Assembly: GCA_937928685.1 (NCBI GenBank)
Contig: CALGJU010000246.1
Location: 1 to 54,193, forward strand
Reading direction: 5' to 3'
DNA length: 54,193 nt
Source: an uncultured Granulosicoccaceae bacterium
GTDB lineage: Bacteria; Pseudomonadota; Gammaproteobacteria; Granulosicoccales; Granulosicoccaceae
The notes beneath the pieces were generated by a model. That model was not told the origin of the DNA and made no database searches. It saw only the letters and a list, made by a program, of their open reading frames with translations. Shown one piece after another: positions 43,713 to 52,730 of this stretch; positions within the stretch are counted from its first letter, which is position 1, and each line of letters begins with the position of its first letter. A program made the position numbers and the translations under genes.

Positions 43713-44915
43713 TCAGACCAGACTAACACCCGCCGCGGCCCCGTATTTACTGGCGTGTAGTTTCTTAGCTTGATTAACCCAATTGTCGCGACGGATTCGA
43801 CCCGGGAATTGCGGGATCTGGAGCTGTAGTTCTTCAACACCACTTTTATCCAGCAATGCTATTTGGCGATAATAATAGATTCCCGATTCATGCAGCATTT
43901 TTTCAAGCACAGGCCCTATCCCTTTGATGTCTGTTAACTTATCCCGCTCTTTTTTATCAGGGACATTTGACGGTACTGACCAGCCACTCGGTACATAAAC
44001 AGATGCGATGTCGCTATGACTATCGGACGGCGGTGAAGATTCAGAATAATCAGCCGACTTTTCTTTGACCGCGGTTTGCTCTACAGAGCCATGATCAATT
44101 CCGGTGCTTGTGTCGGTCTGCATCGGTGCAACGCTAGCACTTGGTTTTTCGACCATCTGATCTTCTTCTTGATCGATCGCGGCACTTGCCTGCACCGGAG
44201 TAGCGACGTTAGACAGATGCGTCGCCTTCAGCTCACCAAGCTCTCGCCTGCTCTCCTGCAACTTAAGCTGCAAAGACTCTGATTGCTGAAGAGAGTCGTT
44301 ATACTTTTGCTCCCATTCTTGCGCCTGCGACAAGTCATCTGTGCCACTGACCGATTCCGCCTGCAGTTCGGCTTCGAGTTTTTCACACCGATTTTGCCGG
44401 TTGAGCAACTCAAGTTCTAAAGCTCGCTTTTCCTTCCGCTCCAAGTCCAGGGAACTGGTAAGATTTTCTACGCTCTCTTTAAGTTGAACCAATTCTTCGC
44501 GTTCGGTTGTCTCAGTAACAAGCTTTAGCGGCTCTGTTAAAACGCTAGTGTTGGAATTTTCACTGGCAGCGGCAACCGTAAGTTCGTCCTCTACCAGTGC
44601 CTGTGCTTCAAGCTCTGCACAGCGTGCTTTTAGCGCATCGGCTTCGCTGCGAAGTGCTTCAAGTGAATCACATGCTTGATCACGTTCACCAATCAATGTG
44701 ATATTCGCCGCTTCCAATTCGGACAGCGCACTGTTGTTGCCGCCTTCATCATAATCACCTTCCACCGATTCGCTCTGCGATTCAGAGTCCATCGATACGG
44801 CGACATGATTCTGAATTAACTGACGCCGCCAGCGCCAAAGTAGCCAACCAAGTAAAATGCCCAATCCAAAGGAGGATATAAGAGGAATCAGAATATCCCA
44901 AAGCACCCAAAGCAT
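43713..44915 (-). CDS. Membrane-anchored coiled-coil protein with C-terminal helix-hairpin-helix domain
   Basis: 400 residues. An N-terminal membrane helix (IPLISSFGLGILLGWLLW) leads to an acidic coiled coil over residues ~70-250, rich in Glu, Leu and Gln. A low-complexity Ser/Pro/Asp linker follows, then a C-terminal helix-hairpin-helix domain: LTDIKGIGPVLEKMLHESGIYYYRQIALL, with the GIGP hairpin. HhH domains usually contact DNA, but this class is often found in membrane-bound proteins of unknown role. It follows the BON-OmpA gene on the same strand by 56 bp, suggesting a shared envelope function. I do not know a named homologue. Confidence 0.8.
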   Translation of the reverse strand: MLWVLWDILIPLISSFGLGILLGWLLWRWRRQLIQNHVAVSMDSESQSESVEGDYDEGGNNSALSELEAANITLIGERDQACDSLEALRSEADALKARCAELEAQALVEDELTVAAASENSNTSVLTEPLKLVTETTEREELVQLKESVENLTSSLDLERKEKRALELELLNRQNRCEKLEAELQAESVSGTDDLSQAQEWEQKYNDSLQQSESLQLKLQESRRELGELKATHLSNVATPVQASAAIDQEEDQMVEKPSASVAPMQTDTSTGIDHGSVEQTAVKEKSADYSESSPPSDSHSDIASVYVPSGWSVPSNVPDKKERDKLTDIKGIGPVLEKMLHESGIYYYRQIALLDKSGVEELQLQIPQFPGRIRRDNWVNQAKKLHASKYGAAAGVSLV

Positions 44916-44971
44916 ATCGTTACCCTCGCCTTCGCAAGCAGTTGGTTAAAACAGTTTCTAACAACAAGCCA

Positions 44972-46555
44972 CTATCCATTTGAACTGTCGGGTCGCTTCA
45001 AAACCGTAAAATGCACACGTCGATTTGCCTGACGACCTTCGGCAGTGTCATTTTCTTCTATCGGTTTTCGGTGACCATAGCCCACAGCAATCAAGCGGTT
45101 ACCATCAATGGAACTTTGTGCTAAGTAAGCCCGCACTGCATTCGCTCTGGTTTGACTGAGTCGTTCATTGATATTTGCCCTACCCACATCATCTGTGTGA
45201 CCTTCGATTTCTATCAGTAAACCTGTGTAGGACTTAATGCGATCGGCCACTTTATCAAGCGTCTGTCTCGCAGCCTCGGACAGCTCGGACTGACCACTTG
45301 GAAAAACCACGGTGGCACGAACTTCTTCGATCAGATGATCAAGCTCAGCTTGCAGCGCTTCAGATTCATCCAATGCTAACTGCAGCTGAATGTTTTCTGT
45401 CACATTCAACCCGGCACTACGGGCACCGGCAGTTGCTGATAATAAATATTGCCGCACCGCTTCGCTACCCGCATCAGCCTTGATCACCAACTCATTACCC
45501 TTCAGACTGACTTCGCCTTCAATCCCCGGTGCAAAACGAGAGACCACTGCGGCAATACTGTCTACCTGAGTCATTGCATCAGAAGCCACGGATGTCGGCT
45601 TAGCCATCGTTAGTTGATCAATAACGTTGCGATCACCTACCGCCTCGGTCGCAGCAAATACCAGGCGCTTACGCTGTGCGTCGGAACGCACTTTTCCGCT
45701 TAAGGTTATTTTTTCGCCATCTGTGCGTGCGTTTAAATCAAGTGAATGATTACTTAAAACATCCACCCCGCCGGTAATTCTAAAGTCAGCCAGTTCATTT
45801 GACGCGGCTTTTTCTATCGCTAGTGCACCTTGTTTATCACGCGCGGTAATTCGATAGTGAAGATCAGTCTCGGTCATCGTGATCTCGGATCGTTTAATTT
45901 GCGTCGGGCCAGTTTCCCGCAACATATCCGCCAGCAATGACACCCGTTCGTTAGCGGACTCTGTTGCAGGCGCGGCCAGGACATCAAGTTGATCAAAGAT
46001 ATTTTCCACACCAGCTTCAAGCACTGCCTCAACCAGCATGCTTCTTTGCAGCTCATCCTGCACCGCACCGGAAAGCTTCGCGACCGCACCATCGCTGGTC
46101 ACCTCTACGGAGAGAGTGTCATCAACGGAACTACTAAAGCCCGTGCCACCACTGAAAAAAGTACCATCATCCACATTCAGCCAGAGATGACGCACCCCTT
46201 TGGCAAAGAAGGCCGAATTTTGTTCGGAAGTTCCACGCAGGATCGTAGCAAATTCATCCAGGCTCACACCGTCGGGCAGGTACCCATTAACCCGAAGGTT
46301 TCGATAGTCCCAATCAAGCTCAAGCTGGCTGAGGTCGATACCCGCGTCGACCAATCGCAAACGCACCTGCTGGTCTAGTTGCCTCTGTATCTTTGGCGCG
46401 ATAAGAAATATCGTCGTGAGAAACAACAAACCGAAGGCCACACTGATCCAAAACCAGCTCCTGGACTCATGCCACGGCCACCGTCCAGCACCATCTGGCG
46501 CCGCGTAAGCAGGTTGTACATTTGATTCGGTTTCAGCCACGGTCTGACTCATCAA
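44972..46555 (-). CDS. BON-like/OmpA-domain cell-envelope protein
   Basis: 527 residues. A short cytoplasmic N-terminus precedes one membrane helix near residue 35-55 (SWFWISVAFGLLFLTTIFLI). Repeated BON-like modules follow in the periplasmic part, with recurring phrases such as VAKLSGAVQDELQRSMLVEAV and ITLSGKVRSDAQRKRLVFAATEAV. The C-terminus is an OmpA peptidoglycan-binding domain: VVFPSGQSELSEAARQTLDKVAD, IEIEGHTDDVGRANINERLSQTRANAVRAYL, and the final GRQANRRVHF. The architecture, anchor plus BON plus OmpA, recalls mycobacterial ArfA and suggests an inner-membrane-to-wall tether. It is cotranscribed with the HhH protein. Confidence 0.88.
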   Translation of the reverse strand: MMSQTVAETESNVQPAYAAPDGAGRWPWHESRSWFWISVAFGLLFLTTIFLIAPKIQRQLDQQVRLRLVDAGIDLSQLELDWDYRNLRVNGYLPDGVSLDEFATILRGTSEQNSAFFAKGVRHLWLNVDDGTFFSGGTGFSSSVDDTLSVEVTSDGAVAKLSGAVQDELQRSMLVEAVLEAGVENIFDQLDVLAAPATESANERVSLLADMLRETGPTQIKRSEITMTETDLHYRITARDKQGALAIEKAASNELADFRITGGVDVLSNHSLDLNARTDGEKITLSGKVRSDAQRKRLVFAATEAVGDRNVIDQLTMAKPTSVASDAMTQVDSIAAVVSRFAPGIEGEVSLKGNELVIKADAGSEAVRQYLLSATAGARSAGLNVTENIQLQLALDESEALQAELDHLIEEVRATVVFPSGQSELSEAARQTLDKVADRIKSYTGLLIEIEGHTDDVGRANINERLSQTRANAVRAYLAQSSIDGNRLIAVGYGHRKPIEENDTAEGRQANRRVHFTVLKRPDSSNG

Positions 46556-46811
46556 GATTTTCGGCTATTTTGGCTGCGAGGCCGGACTGGTCATCGATAC
46601 ATCCGTCTTCTAATACCAGAGCGCACAGGGCTCGCAACATTTTATATTTAACTTTCTATGATTCGCTATGCCAGCTAATTTACGGACTCTGTAGTATCGT
46701 TGACCATTACCTATAGGTTACTGTTGCCGTTACTCGCCCAATTATACGCGTAATACTGCTGATATATTGCATTGCAAAGCATGCTGATCTGGAGACTTTT
46801 AGTTACCTACC

Positions 46812-47552
46812 ATGAATAACCTAATGAGAACAAAGAACAACCAGGCTGGAAAATCGCTCGGCTGTTTGCCTATTGTCGGTTTACTATTGTTAACGATCAT
46901 CCTGACTGTGGCTGGTACCGTCTGGGCAATTCAAAGCCGGTTGTTTACAAAAAACTTTACCCCCGTTGAACTAAGCCAAACAGAGCAACTTTCTCTGGAG
47001 CAGAAGCTTGACGCACTGGCCAGCGTCGATGGCAGTACATCATCGGCATTTTCAAGTGAACAAAGTGATGAAATCACCCTTGAACCATTGGCTTTAGAAG
47101 AAAAGGATTTGAATGCCAGCGGCGAACTACAACCCGAGGTATACACCGAGGATGCGAGTAAAAGACGCATTGAACTTACCGAGCGTGAGCTGAACTCTCT
47201 ACTTGCTAAAAACACCGACTTAGCAGAACAGTTGGTAGTTCAGTTAAGCGAAGAGGTAGCCAGCATCAAATTGCTGGTCGATCTCGACCCGGACCTTCCG
47301 TTCATTGGTGGTAAAACATTGAAACTCAGTGGCGGCACTGAATTGTCTTATCAAAACGACAGACCGGTTGTGATCATGAAAGGCGTCAGTGTGTGGGGCA
47401 TCCCGATACCCAATGCCTGGCTCGGCGGGCTAAAAAATATTGATCTGGTGCGTGAGTTCGGCGGCAACGATGGCTTCTGGAAATCACTTGCAGATGGTAT
47501 CGAAGATATCCGTGTATTAGACGGCAAACTGATCATACAGCTGGCCGAGTAA
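46812..47552 (+). CDS. Membrane-anchored protein of unknown function
   Basis: 246 residues, not recognised by name. An N-terminal membrane helix (CLPIVGLLLLTIILTVAGTVWAI) is followed by an acidic linker of ~70 residues. The conserved-looking C-terminal domain begins RRIELTERELNSLLAKN and continues VDLDPDLPFIGGKTLKLSGG and GVSVWGIPIPNAWLGGLKNIDLV. The ELNSLL pattern is reminiscent of YpmS/DUF2140-type extracytoplasmic proteins, but I cannot confirm this. It is divergent from the BON-OmpA gene, with a 256-bp shared upstream region. It ends 2 bp before the Fpg remnant. Confidence 0.75.
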   Translation: MNNLMRTKNNQAGKSLGCLPIVGLLLLTIILTVAGTVWAIQSRLFTKNFTPVELSQTEQLSLEQKLDALASVDGSTSSAFSSEQSDEITLEPLALEEKDLNASGELQPEVYTEDASKRRIELTERELNSLLAKNTDLAEQLVVQLSEEVASIKLLVDLDPDLPFIGGKTLKLSGGTELSYQNDRPVVIMKGVSVWGIPIPNAWLGGLKNIDLVREFGGNDGFWKSLADGIEDIRVLDGKLIIQLAE

Positions 47553-47554
47553 CA

Positions 47555-47701
47555 GTGCGGGAGTTACCGGATATAGAAATCTACATCGAAGCACTCAAGC
47601 TTCGACTAGACAACGCCACACTGGTAAAAACCACCCTTGGCAGTCCATTTCCGTTGGGTACCGTCACACCAGCCATCAAAGAGTTTGAAAAAGCCCATTA
47701 A
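47555..47701 (+). pseudogene. Remnant of formamidopyrimidine-DNA glycosylase (Fpg/MutM), N-terminal 48 codons
   Basis: A 48-codon frame from GTG to TAA encodes RELPDIEIYIEALKLRL followed by SPFPLGTVTP, the unmistakable start of an Fpg/Nei-type DNA glycosylase (normally PELPDVEIYIEALR...). Everything after residue 48, including the H2TH and zinc-finger DNA-binding parts, is missing. The catalytic N-terminal proline is replaced by arginine (CGG instead of CCG). The fragment is squeezed between the upstream stop (2 bp) and the dehydrogenase ATG (2 bp), so a deletion fused the neighbouring genes. It cannot encode an active glycosylase. Confidence 0.75.
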
Positions 47702-47703
47702 TT

Positions 47704-48687
47704 ATGAAAAAAATTATTGCACTGGATCATCTCAACGAGGTAGTTGATCAGGCTTTAGGCAAGCTTGGTCTCGAGCTTACAGAGCGAACCATTGTGAGAG
47801 AAATTCTCATGTATGCAGAGATGCGTGCCAGCACGCAAGGACTCATTAAAATAAAAGAGCGTACGGTTCTACCTGATGCACACTGCAACGCTATCACGAC
47901 AGACACAAAAACCGCTTCTGTCGCCACAGTGAATGGTGGCGGCCATACCGGGATGTACGTATTGCATGAAGCCACACTGGTTGCCGCGCGCCTGGTAAAA
48001 AATAACGGCATCGCACTGGTAACCACTAATAACACCCGATCTTCCACTGGCGCTATAGGCTATTACGCAAACCACCTTGCAAAGTCTGGATATATCGCAC
48101 TGGTGCTGGCGGGCTCACCTAAAGTAATGGCGATCGAAGGTGGCATTGATCCTGTGTTTGGAACCAACCCGATCGCCATTGCCATTCCCACCAATGACAA
48201 ACCTCTGGTGCTGGATATGGCGACTGCAGCGACCACCTGGTTTGCTGTTATTAATGCTCGCGACAGCAACAGCCGTCTACCAAACAATGTTGCAATCGAC
48301 AGAGAAGGTACGCCAACGATAGACCCCCTCGCGGCGATGAGCGGGGCCATTAATGCGTTTGGCGGCGCGAAGGGATCAGGGCTTGCACTGATGTTCGAAT
48401 TTCTCACCGGAGTGCTCGGCAACGCGTCACTGGTGGGAGACAACGAAGACAATCGCAGTAACACTATTATTGCCATTGACCCTTCGGTTTTAGGCAACGA
48501 AGGTCAATTCCAGTCACGCGCATCTGAGTTGGTTAAACGTTTAAAAGAAAGTCGGACTACGGATAATAAGGCGCTTCGGCTTCCCGGTGAGCACAGTAAC
48601 GCGATCGCCGCGCAATGCGAATCGCAAAACCAAATTGCCATAGATGCCGATTTATACCAGCACCTGTTAGCGTTAGCCGATAGTTAA
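47704..48687 (+). CDS. Ldh_2-family (malate/L-lactate/ureidoglycolate-type) dehydrogenase, atypical active site
   Basis: 327-residue protein of the PF02615 oxidoreductase family, which reduces 2-oxoacids or imines with NAD(P)H. Family landmarks are present: SGYIALVLAGSPKV, DPVFGTNPIAIAIPT, LVLDMATAATTW and NAFGGAKGSGLALMFEFLTGVL. Two family histidines are not. The usual RGxxSHG near residue 40 reads MRASTQG, and the catalytic His of the usual xGHxGA (His116 in E. coli AllD) is replaced in NTRSSTGAIGYYA. The frame is intact and conserved elsewhere, so it may act on a different substrate or be inactive. It directly follows the Fpg remnant. Confidence 0.85.
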   Translation: MKKIIALDHLNEVVDQALGKLGLELTERTIVREILMYAEMRASTQGLIKIKERTVLPDAHCNAITTDTKTASVATVNGGGHTGMYVLHEATLVAARLVKNNGIALVTTNNTRSSTGAIGYYANHLAKSGYIALVLAGSPKVMAIEGGIDPVFGTNPIAIAIPTNDKPLVLDMATAATTWFAVINARDSNSRLPNNVAIDREGTPTIDPLAAMSGAINAFGGAKGSGLALMFEFLTGVLGNASLVGDNEDNRSNTIIAIDPSVLGNEGQFQSRASELVKRLKESRTTDNKALRLPGEHSNAIAAQCESQNQIAIDADLYQHLLALADS

Positions 48688-48711
48688 GCCAGTTAACCAG
48701 ATTAATTTGCT

Positions 48712-50169
48712 TTAAACGATCCCGCCCATACAGAGGTATTTCATCTCAAGATAGTCTTCAATACCGTGTCTTGAACCTTCGCGCCCGACTCCTGATTCTT
48801 TAATACCACCGAATGGTGCCACCTCAGTGGAGATAATCCCCTCATTAACACCAACGATGCCAGTTTCAAGTGCCTCAGCGACTCGCCATACGCGATTGAT
48901 ATCACGAGAATAGAAATAAGCTGCCAGGCCAAACTCTGTGTCATTCGCCAAAGCCACCCCTTCACTTTCTTCTTTAAAGCGAAACACCGGTGCCACCGGG
49001 CCAAATGTTTCTTCGTTGGTGACTTTCATATCTGTGGTGACATCTGCAAGTACGGTAGGTTTATAAAACAAACCACCTAACTCATGTGCCTCACCACCCA
49101 GCACTACACGGGCGCCTTTAGCCACCGCATCACTGACGTGATCAACGACTTTATCAACCGCCGCCTGATTAATAAGCGGTCCCTGATGCACTTCACCTGA
49201 ATCCGCAGCTCCTACGTTTAACTTTGAAGCTGCTTCTGCAAGCTTGGTACAGAATTCGTCGTAAACACCATCCTGAACAATAAAACGATTAGCACAAACG
49301 CACGTCTGGCCGGAGTTGCGATACTTGGATAACATCGCTCCCACCACGGCGGCATCAATATCAGCATCATCGAACACAAGAAATGGTGCATTGCCACCAA
49401 GCTCCATTGAAACTTTTTTAACCGTACCGGCGCACTGCTCCATGAGCAGCTTGCCAATTCTGGTTGATCCGGTGAAAGACAATTTACGAACTATGGATGA
49501 ACCGGTTAAGACACCACCCACCGAGGCCGCGTTTTCAGTCGGCACCACACTGAAGACGCCTTTTGGAATACCGGAACGTGTGGCGAGCTCTGCTAACGCC
49601 AGCGCTGAAAGTGGAGTCGCCTCTGCTGGCTTCACTACCATGGTACATCCCGCAGCCAGGGCAGGCCCGACCTTGCGAGTGATCATAGCGTTCGGAAAGT
49701 TCCATGGTGTAATCGCCGCGGTAACGCCAATCGCCTGCTTGATGACAATAATGCGTTTGTCAGCAGCGTGCGCGGGAATTACATCGCCATAAATACGTTT
49801 GGCTTCTTCAGCAAACCATTCGATAAAGCTTGCCCCGTAGCCTATCTCACCACGACTTTCAGTCAGTGGCTTGCCTTGCTCAGTGCTCAGAATGATGGCG
49901 AGATCTTCCTGATTCTCAAGAATCAGCTGATTCCAGCGCTTTAGTATATGCGAGCGCTCTTTGGCGGTTTTTGACCGCCACTCAGGTAATGCCTGGTCGG
50001 CAGCAGCAAGTGCTTTCTCAGTATCACTGGCCCCACAGTTCGCGACACGGGCTATTTCATCGCCAGTTGCAGGGTTTACGACAGAAAAAACAGAGCTGTC
50101 ATCAGATGCTGTCCATTCACCACCGATAAACGCGTCTGTTTTAAGTAGTGATTGATCACTGAGTTTCAC
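48712..50169 (-). CDS. gabD: NAD(P)-dependent succinate-semialdehyde dehydrogenase (GabD-like)
   Basis: Aldehyde dehydrogenase superfamily, 485 residues from the GTG at 50169, which has GGGG about 10 bp upstream; the longer frame adds ten unlikely residues. TPWNFPNAMITRKVGPALAAGC binds the cofactor. MELGGNAPFLVFDDAD contains the catalytic glutamate. NSGQTCVCANRF contains the nucleophilic cysteine, with two Cys close together as in E. coli GabD. FGGIKESGVGREGSRHGIEDYLEMKYLC closes the protein and is typical of SSADH. It completes gamma-aminobutyrate breakdown to succinate, but no gabT is adjacent. Glutarate-semialdehyde activity is also possible. Confidence 0.9.
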   Translation of the reverse strand: MKLSDQSLLKTDAFIGGEWTASDDSSVFSVVNPATGDEIARVANCGASDTEKALAAADQALPEWRSKTAKERSHILKRWNQLILENQEDLAIILSTEQGKPLTESRGEIGYGASFIEWFAEEAKRIYGDVIPAHAADKRIIVIKQAIGVTAAITPWNFPNAMITRKVGPALAAGCTMVVKPAEATPLSALALAELATRSGIPKGVFSVVPTENAASVGGVLTGSSIVRKLSFTGSTRIGKLLMEQCAGTVKKVSMELGGNAPFLVFDDADIDAAVVGAMLSKYRNSGQTCVCANRFIVQDGVYDEFCTKLAEAASKLNVGAADSGEVHQGPLINQAAVDKVVDHVSDAVAKGARVVLGGEAHELGGLFYKPTVLADVTTDMKVTNEETFGPVAPVFRFKEESEGVALANDTEFGLAAYFYSRDINRVWRVAEALETGIVGVNEGIISTEVAPFGGIKESGVGREGSRHGIEDYLEMKYLCMGGIV

Positions 50170-50262
50170 AAGTAATACCCCGTTGAATTTGACCCGCAAT
50201 AGTAAAACAATTCACTGCCAAGCGCTGTCTCGCGATGAAGCAAAAACGACCTGATATTAAAA

Positions 50263-51270
50263 TCAGGGTAGATCGCTCCACACTTTTGACGGCACTACAG
50301 AACCGACCACGGCTTGCTGTGAATTTAAAATCGGCGGGCTATACCAGGGTGCCAAGGCGGAATATTGTCCGGCGCTTAGTAATCCGAGTTGGCGCAACGT
50401 CGCACCCAACATTACTTCGGCTGCTCGGTTAGCACCGTCATCCGCCTTAAGAGCAATGATGATCCCTGCATTAACCGCCACCGCGATAAATACTCCCTCA
50501 GCACCGGTCTTGACCATCAGATTATCAACACCCGCCATAGTGGCTGTACAACAACGCTTTGTACCCGCCACCAACTGCGGATGGGCACGCATCGCACGAG
50601 CAATTCTGGATGCCGCCATCCCGCGCTTTGTGTTGCCGTCAGCAGAATGAATGAAAGGCGTAAATGATCGTGCAAAGGCTGACAACGGCATGGCAATCGC
50701 CGGAAGTCCGCAGCCATCTTTATCCCACGGCATATCAAGTATATTCACACCACTAAGCTCTGATAACACCGCCATCCACTTTTGCTGGGTCGGATGGTTG
50801 TACTCTGAATAGCCTGCAAGCGGCTGTTCAAGAAAAGCAGACAACGTCAACATACCGGTGTGTTTACCAGAACAGTTGTGCAGTTCACGACTGGCATTGC
50901 CTCCATTGCGCAGCAACTCTTCTGCTGCGTGTTTATCAAGTGGCAATGATGGCCCGCACTCCAACTGCGACGCAGACAAACCCACCCGCTGCATCCACTG
51001 ATTCAACACTTGAAGATGAATCTGCTCACCCGAATGAGAGGCACAACACAGCGCTAATTCCTGATCGCTCATGGCAAAGCGCTCAACGGCCCCGGACTCA
51101 AGCAATGGGATAGCCTGCAATGGTTTCAGCGACGAGCGCGGAAACACCAAGGCTTCGGTATCTCCCAGTGACAGCACGGTTTTGCCTTCAGCATTGATGG
51201 CGACCACCGCTCCACGGTGGCGCGATTCAACAGTATCACGTCGAAGGACATCTACAAGTACAGGGTTCAA
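50263..51270 (-). CDS. Asparaginase II family protein (PF06089)
   Basis: 335-residue protein of the thermolabile, plant-unrelated asparaginase group first described in Rhizobium etli (AnsA). The N-terminal VLVDVLRRDTVESRHRGAVVAI and RSSLKPLQAIPLLESGA contain the Ser-Ser-Lys segment important for catalysis in R. etli ReAV-type enzymes. LALCCASHSGEQIHLQVL, HNCSGKHTGML and the late KTGAEGVFIAVA also match. It lacks a signal peptide and is cytoplasmic. It hydrolyses L-asparagine to aspartate and ammonia. It reads leftward, with about 50 bp between it and the upstream small membrane protein gene. Confidence 0.9.
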   Translation of the reverse strand: MNPVLVDVLRRDTVESRHRGAVVAINAEGKTVLSLGDTEALVFPRSSLKPLQAIPLLESGAVERFAMSDQELALCCASHSGEQIHLQVLNQWMQRVGLSASQLECGPSLPLDKHAAEELLRNGGNASRELHNCSGKHTGMLTLSAFLEQPLAGYSEYNHPTQQKWMAVLSELSGVNILDMPWDKDGCGLPAIAMPLSAFARSFTPFIHSADGNTKRGMAASRIARAMRAHPQLVAGTKRCCTATMAGVDNLMVKTGAEGVFIAVAVNAGIIIALKADDGANRAAEVMLGATLRQLGLLSAGQYSALAPWYSPPILNSQQAVVGSVVPSKVWSDLP

Positions 51271-51322
51271 TTACAGCTCCACAGAAAGGCAGTCTGAAGT
51301 GACAGAGGGACAGCGAGTAAAA

Positions 51323-51691
51323 TTAACGTAAAACCATCGATAAAAACGGGGTTATCGAAATATAAAAAATAAATGCGATCGCCAATAGCACCAGCATTGT
51401 GGCGGCCGGATTCGCAACAATGCGCTGTGCCAGGGTCTCAAGCTCACCATTTGCCTCTCTTTCCGCTCGCTCGGCTCGCACCCGCTGCGTGCGCGCTCGT
51501 TGATATTCCTCCAGCAAGGCGCGCGCTCGATCTTCCTGCGATTCATCCCGCAGCCAAATTGCCGGGAAGGAAATCATGAATCTTCCCGCCGATGTCTCGT
51601 ACCAGTCAATGGCATGATCGTCCATTAATTGACGCACTTCATCAGCTTCATCCTCAGGCACCTGTCTGAGCCGGAACAAAATTTTGGCCAT
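51323..51691 (-). CDS. Small membrane protein, DUF6164-like
   Basis: 122 residues. The N-terminal soluble part (MAKILFRLRQVPEDEADEVRQLMDDHAIDWYET) resembles a ferredoxin-like small domain. A charged helical stretch with many Arg and Glu follows. One C-terminal membrane helix (AATMLVLLAIAFIFYISITPFLSMVL) ends the protein. It matches my memory of the DUF6164 family of gammaproteobacteria, whose role is unknown. It probably starts the transcript that continues into the asparaginase gene. Confidence 0.8.
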   Translation of the reverse strand: MAKILFRLRQVPEDEADEVRQLMDDHAIDWYETSAGRFMISFPAIWLRDESQEDRARALLEEYQRARTQRVRAERAEREANGELETLAQRIVANPAATMLVLLAIAFIFYISITPFLSMVLR

Positions 51692-51984
51692 GCTAAATCA
51701 AACCTGCTTTATAGATGACAAATCACCCATATTGGCAAAAAATTGTCGCTCCTCATTTACGATAATGTGCAAGCAACGACAAAAACGTGTCATCATGGGA
51801 CGATTGGTTGGTGAAAGTTACAAACATTGTATGTTTTTCTGGTGCCATCCGTGCATTATTAGGACGTGGACAAAATTCACAGCGCCAAGAGCAGGGATTG
51901 CAATCAGCTCACAACGGCTGATTGGCTCTGGACGGTTAGTAACCAGCCCAATCGACAAACATAATTTCGGTAAACAACTGCCCC

Positions 51985-52554
51985 GTGATAGCTAAGAACC
52001 CGAACCAATCAGAAACCCCTGACATCAGTCGTCGCGCCTTTGCGATCGGTTGTGCGGCAGGTCTGTGCCTGCCTTGGTCTGCGTCGCGCGGCAGCTCAAA
52101 AATTGTCTACCCTGATCGCACACTTTCGCTGCACAACGTTCACACGGGCGAACAAGAAAACATTACGTACTGGTCGAACGGCAGCTACGTTGAAAGCGGC
52201 CTCAATCAAGTCAATTGGTTGATGCGGGATTTCAGAACCGGTGATATCAAGGCCATCGATCCCAGGCTTCTCAATATTCTCTACCTGCTTACTAAAAGAG
52301 TCGAAACGGAAAGCTCAGTATTGGTACTGTCCGGCTTTCGATCCAAGAAAACCAATGACATGTTGCGTAAAACCACTGAAGGTGTGGCCCGCCGCAGTTT
52401 TCATATGGCCGGCCGCGCAATAGACATTAGAATTCCCAAGGTTCAAACCGTCTCATTGCAAAAAGCAGCACTAAGACTCGGCGGCGGTGGCGTTGGCTAC
52501 TACCCGAGCTCTAACTTTGTCCACCTTGATTCAGGTCCGGTTCGCACCTGGTAG
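51985..52554 (+). CDS. Tat-exported YcbK/DUF882 (peptidase M15-like) protein
   Basis: 189 residues from a GTG at 51985. There is no ATG before the signal, and the ribosome site is weak. SRRAFAIGCAAGLCLPWSASRG is a twin-arginine signal. The mature DUF882/M15 domain shows LVLSGFRSKKTNDML, then SFHMAGRAIDIRIP with the zinc-binding H and D positions of YcbK/MepK, and NFVHLDSGPVRTW at the C-terminus with the final metal histidine. E. coli MepK cleaves 3-3 peptidoglycan cross-links, and a wall-hydrolase role is likely here. It is followed after 176 bp by an outer-membrane protein gene on the same strand. Confidence 0.92.
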   Translation: MIAKNPNQSETPDISRRAFAIGCAAGLCLPWSASRGSSKIVYPDRTLSLHNVHTGEQENITYWSNGSYVESGLNQVNWLMRDFRTGDIKAIDPRLLNILYLLTKRVETESSVLVLSGFRSKKTNDMLRKTTEGVARRSFHMAGRAIDIRIPKVQTVSLQKAALRLGGGGVGYYPSSNFVHLDSGPVRTW

Positions 52555-52730
52555 CCCGTTGGGCCATGCCCGCACATTCTATTTGGTAAGTCCTTTACTC
52601 CACAGCTGATAATCCACAGCTGACGCTGCCGGGCACAATTCTTTGCGTGACAATACGCCGATTCTGCCAGCCGATAACAAAGGTTATCTATACTATTGCG
52701 GCTATAGAACCGATAAGGATGGATGTTTAA

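Noticed and set aside
51684-51995. Plus-strand frame of 103 codons before the YcbK-like gene
   Set aside because: Composition is not protein-like (scattered Cys/Trp/His, no domain), and it spans a promoter-sized gap.
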